Origin: Bacteroidales bacterium | GTDB lineage: Bacteria; Bacteroidota; Bacteroidia; Bacteroidales; VadinHA17 | Direction: 5' to 3' | Assembly: GCA_017882245.1 (NCBI GenBank) | Contig: JADGPV010000103.1 | Location: 1 to 24,481 of the forward strand | DNA length: 24,481 nt | In this document: in pieces, positions 14,595 through 23,183 of the stretch | How the letters are laid out: the number at the start of each line of letters is the position of its first letter | Numbering within the stretch: the stretch's first letter is position 1 | Program-made: the position numbers and the translations under genes | The notes under the pieces: model-generated | What the model was told of the DNA's origin: nothing | Seen by the model: only the letters and a program-made list of their open reading frames with translations | The model's database searches: none

Positions 14595-15482
14595 ATGAAC
14601 ACACCCAAAAAGAGCCCGCTGGGCAGGGGCCTGGGGGCCCTTATTGAAGGTGTTGAAAAAGAGGTGCTTGAAAAAAAGGTGGAGGCAAATCTTCAGATAG
14701 ATATCAACTCCATTGACGGCAACCCTTTTCAGCCACGCACACGTTTCGATGCCCAGTCGCTTGAAGAACTCGCATCCTCCATACGCCAGGTAGGTATAGT
14801 CCAGCCACTCACTGTCAGAGAGATGGAAGATGGCCGTTATCAGCTCATTGCCGGCGAACGCCGGCTGCGGGCCGCACGCATGGCGGGTCTGACACATGTG
14901 CCAGCATATGTGCGTACCGCTGATGACACTGCAATGCTTGAGATGGCTCTCGTTGAGAACATCCAGAGAGAGGATCTTGATGCCATGGAGGTGGCCATTA
15001 CTTACCAACGCCTTATAGAAGAATGCAGCCTCACCCAGGAGCAGCTGAGTGACAGGGTAGGCAAGCAACGCTCAACGGTAGCAAACTACCTTCGCCTTCT
15101 GCGTCTGCCGGCAGAGATACAGCTCGGCATACGCAACAGGGCTCTTACCATGGGACATGCACGCACTCTCGTGAATATTGAAGATCCGACTAAACAGATA
15201 AATATCTTTTACCATGTAATTCAGGAGGATCTGTCTGTAAGAGCCACAGAGGACCTGGTAAGGCACTTCCAGAGTGAAGCTGTAAAAGACCCTGCCAGAG
15301 AAGAGAAAAGAAAGAAGCTCAACAGCGAATACGGGGAGCTGGCCGGTCAGTTGAGTAAACTGTTTGCTTCGGAGGTGCAGTTCCGTATCAACGAAAAGGG
15401 AAGGGGAAAGATAGTGATACCATTCTCTGACAGCGATGAGATGGAACGCATTATAGCCTTGCTCGATAAACTTAACAGGTAA
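14595..15482 (+). CDS. parB: Chromosome partitioning protein ParB (Spo0J)
   Basis: ParB binds parS sites, hydrolyses CTP, slides along DNA as a clamp and stimulates ParA. The 295 residues show the N-terminal ParA-stimulating stretch KKSPLGRGLGALIEG, the CTP-binding/arginine-patch motif GERRLRAARMAG (87-98), ENIQREDLDAMEVA (121 on), the parS-reading helix-turn-helix LTQEQLSDRVGKQRSTVANYL (146 on) and a C-terminal dimerisation region. Length is normal. It lies in an operon with parA. No parS-like 16-mer is seen in this window. Confidence 0.96.
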   Translation: MNTPKKSPLGRGLGALIEGVEKEVLEKKVEANLQIDINSIDGNPFQPRTRFDAQSLEELASSIRQVGIVQPLTVREMEDGRYQLIAGERRLRAARMAGLTHVPAYVRTADDTAMLEMALVENIQREDLDAMEVAITYQRLIEECSLTQEQLSDRVGKQRSTVANYLRLLRLPAEIQLGIRNRALTMGHARTLVNIEDPTKQINIFYHVIQEDLSVRATEDLVRHFQSEAVKDPAREEKRKKLNSEYGELAGQLSKLFASEVQFRINEKGRGKIVIPFSDSDEMERIIALLDKLNR

Positions 15483-15487
15483 TTAGT

Positions 15488-15495
15488 TATATTTG
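15488..15495 (+). promoter_or_regulatory. Bacteroidota-type -7 element between parB and the DUF5683 gene
   Basis: TATATTTG matches TAnnTTTG five bases after the parB stop and 25 bases before the TTG start at 15521. It could give the envelope genes downstream a separate promoter from parAB. Confidence 0.4.
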
Positions 15496-15520
15496 CCGGC
15501 AAACTTACACCGGTTGCCTT

Positions 15521-16156
15521 TTGAAGCTGTTGGCCAAAATAGCGGTTATTCTGTTTTTTACGAGTGTGATGACCTGCAGGGCTCAGTCACAGGATACCGT
15601 TCCTGTCATTACGGAAAAGCCCAAAAGATATACTCTGGAGCCTTTAAGATCAACCATGTATGCAGCTGCACTTCCCGGACTGGGTCAGATCTATAACCGG
15701 AAATTCTGGAAAGTGCCCATTGTCTATGCCGGTTTTGGTGCCCTTGGTTATGCTGCTTACTTTAATGGCTCTCTTTACAGTGATTATATTAATGCTTACA
15801 AGGATTTTACTGATCTTATTCCGGAAACAAACAGCTACCTTAAAATTCCAGGCATGAACGCTCTTAATCCCGAAGATTACGATCCTGTCCTGCACCCGGA
15901 AACTTACAACCCGTCTACGCAGTCATGGGTCTCAACGCAGCTTCTGAACGGTGTTGCATACTACCGCAGATTTAGGGACCTTTCATACATAGGAATTGTG
16001 GCCTGGTACCTGTTTACCGTTATCGATGCTCATGTCGATTCTGCACTCTTTGATTATGATATCACTGATGATCTGAAGGCTTCCCTGGTCCCGGTTAACT
16101 TTTCTGCCAACGGCTTATCTCCGGGTGTGGCTCTCACTTTTACCCGAACATTTTAA
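15521..16156 (+). CDS. DUF5683 domain-containing exported protein
   Basis: A 211-residue protein of unknown function that matches DUF5683 in its core (RSTMYAAALPGLGQIYNRKFWKVPIVYAGFGALGY) and in its place after parAB. A signal peptide spans residues 1-21, with a likely cut C-R-A/Q that leaves glutamine at the mature N-terminus. One or two hydrophobic segments follow (about 65-85 and 155-175, VAWYLFTVIDAHVDS), and it ends in an aromatic residue, as outer-membrane-associated proteins often do. No ATG gives this start; TTG at 15521 is the only codon that opens a good signal peptide. The transglycosylase begins 13 bases after its stop. Confidence 0.8.
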   Translation: MKLLAKIAVILFFTSVMTCRAQSQDTVPVITEKPKRYTLEPLRSTMYAAALPGLGQIYNRKFWKVPIVYAGFGALGYAAYFNGSLYSDYINAYKDFTDLIPETNSYLKIPGMNALNPEDYDPVLHPETYNPSTQSWVSTQLLNGVAYYRRFRDLSYIGIVAWYLFTVIDAHVDSALFDYDITDDLKASLVPVNFSANGLSPGVALTFTRTF

Positions 16157-16169
16157 AATCAACTGGAAA

Positions 16170-17720
16170 ATGAATATAAAAAAGATCATCCTGCCGCTTA
16201 TTACCCTTCTGTTTCCTCTTTTGCTTCACGGAGAAATTGATACCATAATAATCAGAAATGACGATTCTACAGATCGCATTGAGCGAGACCTCGACAGCCT
16301 TCTTAATAACTGGTTTATACAGATGTCGGTTGACAGGTCCGGAATACTGCCGCTTGATTCTGCAATCTCTGAGTTTCCGGATTCGGTTTATGTTGACCGT
16401 ATAGGCAGAATCAATTCGGTCATAACCCTTCCGTACAACAGTATCATCAGAAACCATATACACGTCTATACTGAAAAAAAGCTTGACAAATTCAGGATAA
16501 TGCTGGGGCTGCAGGATTATTATTTCCCCATGATTGAAGATATCTTTGATTCTTACGGTCTCCCTGTCGAGCTTAAATATATGGCTGTCATTGAATCTGC
16601 CCTGAACCCGAATGCGGTGAGCAGGATGGGAGCTACCGGACTATGGCAGTTCATGTACAGCACTGGCCATATGTGCGGACTTACGATCAATTCAGTTGTG
16701 GATGAGCGCCGTGACCCCGTGAAAGCGACTCATGCTGCTGCAAGATATCTCAAAGACCTTTACGGAATATATAATGACTGGATCCTTGTCATCGCTGCCT
16801 ATAACTGTGGTCCGGGCAACGTAAACAAAGCCATAAGACGGTCTGGCAACCGTAAGGATTACTGGGAAATTTATTATCACCTGCCCCGTGAGACACGAGG
16901 CTACATACCCCAGTTTGTTGCTGCAGCATATGCAATGAATTATTACCGCGAGCATAACATCACTCCGCTGCAGATCGACCTCCCGCTGGCCATTGATACT
17001 GTGATGGTCTCACATGATATTCATCTCGAGCAGATTGCCGCTGTGCTCGACCTTCCTATTCAGGAGCTCAATGCTCTTAATCCACAGTACCGCACCGGAC
17101 TCGTTCCGGGCAAGACCAGGCCTTATGCAATAACCCTGCCTGTCGACCTGTTGGGTGAATTCATTGACATGACTGATACAATTACCGGCTACAGGAAGGA
17201 TCAGTACCTTACGAGGGTCAACCAGACATCTGCGACTGAGCATTCGACATATGTAGCACCAGATGTAAACGGGAGGACAAAACTTGTCTATGTGGTTAAG
17301 GACGGTGATAACCTTGGTTTTATCTCGGAATGGTATAATGTCGGGCTCTCTGAGCTGAGATACTGGAACAACATATACCGCAACACTATAAAGGTGGGAC
17401 AGAGGCTTGCTGTTTATGTTGATCCTTCCAAAGCTGAAAGGTACAGCAGGGTCAATACAATGAGCTTTGCTGAAAAACAGAAATTGGCAGGCAACAGCAG
17501 TGTATCCGTTTCGACCGCCACTGTGCCCTCCAGCCTGGCAATTACGGCCTCAGCTGATGCCAACTATGAGTTCTATACTGTGAGGTATGGTGATACAATA
17601 TGGGATATTGCCAGAAAGTTTAATGGTGTATCGGCAACAGACATCCTGATGTTGAACAATATTTCCGATGCTTCGAAGATACAGGTGGGACAGAAGCTGA
17701 GGATCAGAAAAAAAAGCTGA
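16170..17720 (+). CDS. Secreted lytic transglycosylase with two LysM domains (MltD-like)
   Basis: The enzyme cleaves the peptidoglycan glycan between MurNAc and GlcNAc with formation of 1,6-anhydroMurNAc. The 516 residues begin with a signal peptide (about 1-21). The SLT-type catalytic domain follows, with the acid/base glutamate E142 in IESALNPNAVS, GATGLWQFM (154-162) and IAAYNCGPGNVNKAIR. Two LysM peptidoglycan-binding repeats follow at about 372-419 and 466-514, with VVKDGDNLGFI and TVRYGDTIWDIA as their starts. The frame is open further upstream to 16125, but ATG 16170 opens the signal peptide. No lipobox is seen, unlike E. coli MltD. The SGNH-MBOAT gene starts 13 bases after the stop, so they are likely co-expressed. 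Confidence 0.94.
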   Translation: MNIKKIILPLITLLFPLLLHGEIDTIIIRNDDSTDRIERDLDSLLNNWFIQMSVDRSGILPLDSAISEFPDSVYVDRIGRINSVITLPYNSIIRNHIHVYTEKKLDKFRIMLGLQDYYFPMIEDIFDSYGLPVELKYMAVIESALNPNAVSRMGATGLWQFMYSTGHMCGLTINSVVDERRDPVKATHAAARYLKDLYGIYNDWILVIAAYNCGPGNVNKAIRRSGNRKDYWEIYYHLPRETRGYIPQFVAAAYAMNYYREHNITPLQIDLPLAIDTVMVSHDIHLEQIAAVLDLPIQELNALNPQYRTGLVPGKTRPYAITLPVDLLGEFIDMTDTITGYRKDQYLTRVNQTSATEHSTYVAPDVNGRTKLVYVVKDGDNLGFISEWYNVGLSELRYWNNIYRNTIKVGQRLAVYVDPSKAERYSRVNTMSFAEKQKLAGNSSVSVSTATVPSSLAITASADANYEFYTVRYGDTIWDIARKFNGVSATDILMLNNISDASKIQVGQKLRIRKKS

Positions 17721-17733
17721 TCAGTAACAAGAT

Positions 17734-20700
17734 ATGCGCCCCGGCAGAATATTCCTTTTTCTGCTTTCAGTCATTCTGACGCTATATATCCTGAGCCTTG
17801 TAACCGGTGACCGGAAGCTCAGGATAGATTCCATGTTTAATAAAGTAAGACCTGATACCACACTCCGGGATACAGAGCTGCACGGTAAGGTCTTGCCTGA
17901 CACAACATCTCCTCAGATGGCCGGGTATGACTCGTCCCGGAATGAAAAGGCCCGGACTGACACTGTCATTCCTGAAATGATCACACATGACACTTTGCCC
18001 GGATCAATATCAAAGGATTCTTTAAGTCAAAATGTTGGGGCAGCATTCTACCCCGGCGACGGCATTAGAGACTCTATCAACGCCGGGAAGCAGGTGAGGA
18101 TACTTTTTTACGGTGATTCGCAACTTGAAGGTGACAGGATGACCTCCCTCCTCCGCAGGCAGCTCAGGCGGGAGGGTGGCGGAACGGGACCCGGGCTGAT
18201 TTCACCTGTCATGCCAGTGATGTATACACGCTCCTTCGTTGTCAAATCTTCACCTAACTGGGTCAGATATACCCTGCTGGATTACAGAAAGGGAATACTC
18301 CCTGATAACCGGCTGGGACCCATGCTCGCTCTCTGCCGGTTCAAGGCTCCGGGAGACACGCTGAGAACACCTGTATATGCCTCGGTCAGGATAACTCCTG
18401 TCCCGGGTGCGGATGCAGCAGTGTCAAAATATGATAAGCTCCGTATATTTTATGGAAATAACCCGGATACGGTTTTTGTTAGCGTCAGGTCAGGAAGCAG
18501 GCTGCTGGACTTCGCTATGCTGCAGACGGGAACCGGACCGCTTGAATACTCCACACCATTGCCGTCACTTTCCGATGTGACAATTGAATTCACCGGCCGC
18601 AGCTCTCCGGATATCTATGCCTTCAGTCTTGAGAGTGATCACGGAGTGATTGTTGATAATATACCGGTGAGGGGTAGTGCCGGTCTTGAGTTTGTCATGA
18701 CTGACAAAACCGGTTTTGAAGAATGTTTCGCCATGCTCAAACCTGATATGATAATCCTTCAGTTTGGCCTTAATGTCGTCAGAAATGTCAGGAGTGAATA
18801 TCATTATTACGAAGAGGGGCTGGTAAAGCAGATTGAGTATCTCAGAAGCGTGTCAGGAGGTGTTCCGGTGGTGCTGGTAAGCCTTACCGATATGGCACTG
18901 AAAACTGAGGACACAATTATGACCTACACAAATATCCCTGCTATCAGAGATGCTCAAAAAAAGGCTGCTGCAACCAGCGGGGTGATATTCTTTGATGCAT
19001 GGAATTCAATGGGAGGGAAGGGATCAATCATTAAGTGGCTGAATCATACGCCACCTCTGGCTTCGAAAGACCTTACTCATCTCTCAAACGCAGGTTCAGA
19101 CACTATCGCTTCAAGGATCTACTCTGACCTCCTGATAGCACATACGGTGAAGATAAACCTGCCAGATACGCTTTTTGAAGCCGCAGACAGTATTATTTCC
19201 GTGCCTCAGTCAGCTGAATCAGCCAGTACCGGTGATCTTTTGCCGGATGAAGTGTCAAAGACTGAAAGCCGTTCATCAGTTTTGTCGTTCCTGAAATATA
19301 ATCCACAGCAGACATTCATCTTCACGACCCCTGCTTTCTGGATCTTCTTCTTAGTAGTAATGGCAGGTTTTGCCCTGCTAAGAAAAAAGAGGGCTATGTG
19401 TCATACGTGGCTGCTGCTCGTCAGTCTCTATTTTTATTACCGGGCAGGCGGCCTTTTTCTCATTCTTCTTCTGATTACCACTGTGCTTACCTGGTTCACA
19501 GCCCTGATGACAGGAAAGGCAGAGAAGAAGTCTTCAAAGAAGTTCTGGCTGGTAATGAACATAGTACTGATGCTGGGTTTTCTTTCATATTTTAAGTATA
19601 CGGGATTTATAACTGATACTGTTAATGCTTTTTTTAATACATCATTTAAGACGTATGATATCTTTTCAGCCTTGTCTAACAATCTGTTCGGCACAAGCTT
19701 CAATATAAATGAGATTATTCTTCCGGTAGGTATCTCATTTTTTACTTTCCAGGCCCTCAGTTACAGTATAGATGTCTATCGTGGCAAGATGGCACCCGTC
19801 ACAAACATCGTTGATTACTCCTTTTATCACACTTTCTTCCCTCAGCTTGTTGCAGGACCGATAGTTAGGGCGTCGGAGTTCATCCCCCAGATGAAAGGAG
19901 AGTACTCTATCACGCGAAATGAGTTTGGTCATGGTCTCTTCCTGATACTGCAGGGGCTGATAAAGAAAGTGCTCATTTCAGATTTGATCGCAGCCGGTTT
20001 GATTGACAGGGTATTTGAGGCTCCGGCTCTCTATTCCGGTTTTGAGAACCTCACGGCGATATACGGTTACGGACTTCAGATATACTGTGATTTTTCAGGT
20101 TACACTGACATCGCAATCGGTGTTGCCATGCTTATGGGATTCAGGCTTCCGCTTAACTTCAATTCACCCTACAAAGCCTCAAACATCAGTGATTTCTGGA
20201 AGCGCTGGCATATAACACTGTCGAGGTGGCTAAGAGATTATTTGTACATACCTCTCGGCGGTAACCGGAAGGGAGCTGTGCGCATGGGCATCAATCTTAT
20301 GATCACGATGCTGATCGGGGGCCTATGGCATGGCGCGGCAACCAGGTTTGTCCTCTGGGGCGGGATGCACGGCAGTGCACTGGTGATAAACAAGATCTGG
20401 CAATGGATCTTCAGGGGAGTAAAAAGCAGGGGCAGGCTTGCTCATGTGGCTGGAATAATCCTGACATTCAATTTTGTGAGTTTTGCCTGGATCTTTTTCC
20501 GTGCCGGATCCCTGGAAGATGCCGGTGTGATGCTGTCACAGATATTTTCATCGTTCAGCCCGGGGAATTACAGTATGGTGCTTATGGCATATCTGCCCGT
20601 ACTCGTTCTCATCGCTTCCGGATACATACTCCATTTTCTGCCGGTCACAGTAAAAGAATCATATAGAGGTCTTTTCATCAGGACACCGACAGTAATAAAG

Positions 20701-20784
20701 TTCGTTATTGTACTGGGAGTAGCCTTGCTGCTTTACAAGGTAGGCTCAGATGTTATACAGCCTTTTATCTATTTTAGATTCTGA
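17734..20784 (+). CDS. Fused SGNH hydrolase-like / MBOAT O-acyltransferase
   Basis: A 1016-residue two-part membrane protein. An N-terminal anchor (about 5-22) is followed by a Thr/Asp-rich linker (about 36-110). A periplasmic SGNH-like domain follows, with block I FYGDSQLEGD (Ser129), block III FGLN (Gly345, Asn347) and block V DLTH (Asp446, His449). From about 528 on comes a full-length MBOAT domain of the AlgI/PatA/DltB type: GLIKKVLISDLIA, YCDFSGYTDIAIG, FWKRWHITLSRWLRDYLYIPLGG and the catalytic GLWHGA (His866), ending in FIYFRF. Known pairs such as PatA/PatB or AlgI/AlgJ-X split these roles between proteins: MBOAT passes an acyl group across the membrane and the SGNH protein places it on a glycan. 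The likely job is O-acetylation of peptidoglycan or another glycan; the substrate is not shown. Confidence 0.88.
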   Translation: MRPGRIFLFLLSVILTLYILSLVTGDRKLRIDSMFNKVRPDTTLRDTELHGKVLPDTTSPQMAGYDSSRNEKARTDTVIPEMITHDTLPGSISKDSLSQNVGAAFYPGDGIRDSINAGKQVRILFYGDSQLEGDRMTSLLRRQLRREGGGTGPGLISPVMPVMYTRSFVVKSSPNWVRYTLLDYRKGILPDNRLGPMLALCRFKAPGDTLRTPVYASVRITPVPGADAAVSKYDKLRIFYGNNPDTVFVSVRSGSRLLDFAMLQTGTGPLEYSTPLPSLSDVTIEFTGRSSPDIYAFSLESDHGVIVDNIPVRGSAGLEFVMTDKTGFEECFAMLKPDMIILQFGLNVVRNVRSEYHYYEEGLVKQIEYLRSVSGGVPVVLVSLTDMALKTEDTIMTYTNIPAIRDAQKKAAATSGVIFFDAWNSMGGKGSIIKWLNHTPPLASKDLTHLSNAGSDTIASRIYSDLLIAHTVKINLPDTLFEAADSIISVPQSAESASTGDLLPDEVSKTESRSSVLSFLKYNPQQTFIFTTPAFWIFFLVVMAGFALLRKKRAMCHTWLLLVSLYFYYRAGGLFLILLLITTVLTWFTALMTGKAEKKSSKKFWLVMNIVLMLGFLSYFKYTGFITDTVNAFFNTSFKTYDIFSALSNNLFGTSFNINEIILPVGISFFTFQALSYSIDVYRGKMAPVTNIVDYSFYHTFFPQLVAGPIVRASEFIPQMKGEYSITRNEFGHGLFLILQGLIKKVLISDLIAAGLIDRVFEAPALYSGFENLTAIYGYGLQIYCDFSGYTDIAIGVAMLMGFRLPLNFNSPYKASNISDFWKRWHITLSRWLRDYLYIPLGGNRKGAVRMGINLMITMLIGGLWHGAATRFVLWGGMHGSALVINKIWQWIFRGVKSRGRLAHVAGIILTFNFVSFAWIFFRAGSLEDAGVMLSQIFSSFSPGNYSMVLMAYLPVLVLIASGYILHFLPVTVKESYRGLFIRTPTVIKFVIVLGVALLLYKVGSDVIQPFIYFRF

Positions 20785-20813
20785 CAGATAACATGCTTTT
20801 ACAGGTTGCTGAT

Positions 20814-23183
20814 TCAAAGTACCTGTTTCTTCGTCTCAGTCATTAACTCAGCGACTGAGATTTTGCCGGATACAGCTCTCACCATCACCTTACCGGGATT
20901 GGTGCCTGCTTTGAGAAGTATTGTTGCAATGCCTGCTTCTGCCCTTACAGGATTTTCTCCTATCAGTCTTGCATCACCTCTGACAGAAAATTCAATTGTT
21001 GAGTCTGCTGTCATGACGTGATTTCCCAGTGAGTCTACGAGTTCGGCATAAATAAAAATGGCATCTGCGCCGTCAGCCTGTAGAGGTTTATTGCTGAAAT
21101 CAGCTGACAACCGGATTGCTGAGGGCGGTCCGGGAGTGGTTACTGAATGTGACCCAAACTCAGCTCCATTTCTTAATCCTACAGCTCTAAGTGTTCCCGG
21201 AATGTATTCAGCAACGGTGAATGTAAACGGAGGGTGCCTGAGGTTTGAAGAGTTGATACCTTTATCCGGTTCCTGCGTTGCAATTAGTATGTCATTCCGG
21301 AAGAGCTGCATTGTGTCAGCATTGCTGAATACTCTTACTGTATTTCCGGAGGAGGGCAGGTTATAATGAGCGATGAAGCATACCGGTCCTTCTTCGTTCT
21401 GGCTCCGGTAAAACCAGTAAGAAAATTTTGGTAACCTGAATATGTCCATCACGCCTGATGATTCTATATCCGGGGTATAACCACGTTTGTAATCGAACAT
21501 CAGCCAGTTTGCATCACCGAAACATGGCCCGTTGAGGTTATCATTATGGGCTTCCTGGAAATTATAAGCCTGCTGCAGCAACCCTCTCTCGCCTGCAGAG
21601 CGCAGCTGTCTTGAACTGCGAGCTGATGGTTCGAGATCACTGAATTCTGTCTGTCTGAATCCGGCGTTCTGTGCATAATATTCCCAGTCGCCGTACTCAC
21701 AGATCAGTAAAGGTTTATTTTTCCTGTAGTTCTTCCAGTAGTCCGGAGCTTTCGCATGTTGCCTTGCAGGGATGAAGATATCGCATATTGTATCCATCCA
21801 GCTGCATGTGTAGTTATTACCGTAAGGAAGTTCATTCTTCACTGTCTGATGAAGGCTGCTGAGGAAGCTGTATGGCATCAGTGTCTCATTCAGGGACGAT
21901 TCCCACATTACTATTGAAGGATGATTTCGGTCGCGCCGGCACATCAGCCGCGCATCGCGAAGGGAGAGCTCACAGAAGAGTGAATCTCCCATGAACTGCC
22001 ATCCGGGAATGGCGTCCATAACAAGTATACCTAGCTCATCACAGGCATCAAGGAAGGCCGGGGCAGGGGGGTAATGTGAGCAACGCACAAAATTGAATCC
22101 GGCCTCTTTGATTTTATAGGCGTCACGATATGATGCATTATCCGAGAGTGCATAACCTAAATAAGGGTATTCCTGATGCCGGTTGGTACCGGTAACAGCA
22201 ATCGGAATATCGTTCAGCAGCAAACCCTTATCAGGAGTTATCTTCACGGACCTGATTCCTATGCTTGTTTCGTTGCAGTTAATGACATTCTTGTCAGACT
22301 GCAGTTCAGTCCTGAGTGTGTAAAGAAAAGGTTTTTCAGGCGACCACAGAGCCGGCTGCATCACTCTGATTTCAGATACCAGGCGCCTGCTCAGTCCGGG
22401 CTCCATTTCAATTTTTTCAGAAAGCGACCCGGATACTTCGTTACCGGCAGCATCAAGCAGGCTGTTTTTCAGGTAGAATGACCTGGGTATCCTGTCATCA
22501 TTTCGCACCTGGACCGAGACGATGACAGTGGCGGCATCATCACTGACTTCACGGTAACCTGTAATAACGCCTCCGCCGAGAAGTGTGTCAGCTTCAGGAA
22601 CAGAGGTGATGTGCAGCTTGTCAGTTACAAGAAGCGATACATTGCGGTAGATACCGCTGTAATAGAGGAAGTCAAGTTCCGAAAGCGGCTTGCCGGGCGG
22701 TATGGATAGGTTCTCCCGGTTATCGACCCTTACCAGGATCTCATTTTCCCTGCCATAATTCAGGTCATTGGTCAGATCGACATAGAATGGCACGTAGCCT
22801 CCTGAATGACTGTCTATTTCGGCTCCGTTAAGATAGATTATGGCATTATTCATGACCCCGTCGAAGAGAAGTCCGGAGTGGTGATGACGATCACGGTGCG
22901 GGGCCCGGTAAAGTTTCTTATACCAGCATATACCTGTCCACTGCTTATCTGCTGCAACCAGGGGTTCAATAAATGCCGTGTGCGGCAGCGTAACATCCTC
23001 CCATTTATGATTGGGAAAATTGCCCGGAAGGATTTTGTTCATATTTGCAGAATCCTGTCTGATAAACAACCAGTCGCGGTTGAATGAAACAGGTAATCCG
23101 GGTGACTGCTGCCTTCCGCACCTGGCAGTGAGAGCTGCCATAATCACCAGGGTGTATGCAAAGGCTATATATAATCTCTTCAT
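20814..23183 (-). CDS. Exported glycoside hydrolase family 2 protein
   Basis: A 789-residue GH2 enzyme (beta-galactosidase/beta-glucuronidase clan) with an N-terminal hydrophobic export signal. It shows the jelly-roll sugar-binding domain with YYSGIYRNVSLLV, an Ig-like domain, then the TIM barrel: TGTNRHQEYPYLGYALSD, FNFVRCSHYP, acid/base Glu433 in SLNE and nucleophile Glu496 in LICEYGDW. C-terminal beta domains follow (DUF4982-like and an invasin-type Ig). The frame is open to 23255, but the ATG at 23183 opens the signal and overlaps the upstream regulator's TAA by one base. The signal end LTARC is a poor lipobox because of arginine before cysteine, so lipidation is doubtful. Sugar specificity cannot be read from the sequence. 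Confidence 0.92.
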   Translation of the reverse strand: MKRLYIAFAYTLVIMAALTARCGRQQSPGLPVSFNRDWLFIRQDSANMNKILPGNFPNHKWEDVTLPHTAFIEPLVAADKQWTGICWYKKLYRAPHRDRHHHSGLLFDGVMNNAIIYLNGAEIDSHSGGYVPFYVDLTNDLNYGRENEILVRVDNRENLSIPPGKPLSELDFLYYSGIYRNVSLLVTDKLHITSVPEADTLLGGGVITGYREVSDDAATVIVSVQVRNDDRIPRSFYLKNSLLDAAGNEVSGSLSEKIEMEPGLSRRLVSEIRVMQPALWSPEKPFLYTLRTELQSDKNVINCNETSIGIRSVKITPDKGLLLNDIPIAVTGTNRHQEYPYLGYALSDNASYRDAYKIKEAGFNFVRCSHYPPAPAFLDACDELGILVMDAIPGWQFMGDSLFCELSLRDARLMCRRDRNHPSIVMWESSLNETLMPYSFLSSLHQTVKNELPYGNNYTCSWMDTICDIFIPARQHAKAPDYWKNYRKNKPLLICEYGDWEYYAQNAGFRQTEFSDLEPSARSSRQLRSAGERGLLQQAYNFQEAHNDNLNGPCFGDANWLMFDYKRGYTPDIESSGVMDIFRLPKFSYWFYRSQNEEGPVCFIAHYNLPSSGNTVRVFSNADTMQLFRNDILIATQEPDKGINSSNLRHPPFTFTVAEYIPGTLRAVGLRNGAEFGSHSVTTPGPPSAIRLSADFSNKPLQADGADAIFIYAELVDSLGNHVMTADSTIEFSVRGDARLIGENPVRAEAGIATILLKAGTNPGKVMVRAVSGKISVAELMTETKKQVL

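Noticed and set aside
16125..16169. Upstream start for the transglycosylase overlapping the DUF5683 gene
   Set aside because: It would place charged residues before the signal peptide; the ATG at 16170 gives a standard basic, then hydrophobic signal.
23100..23183. A frameshifted helix-turn-helix domain for the response regulator inside the GH2 5' region
   Set aside because: The sequence after the TAA encodes a signal peptide in the GH2 frame and no Fis-like helix-turn-helix was recognised there, so a simple frameshift is not supported.
23115..23183. Lipoprotein signal for the GH2 enzyme
   Set aside because: The residues before cysteine 22 are T-A-R; arginine just before the cysteine does not fit a lipobox. 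Export is likely but lipidation is not supported.
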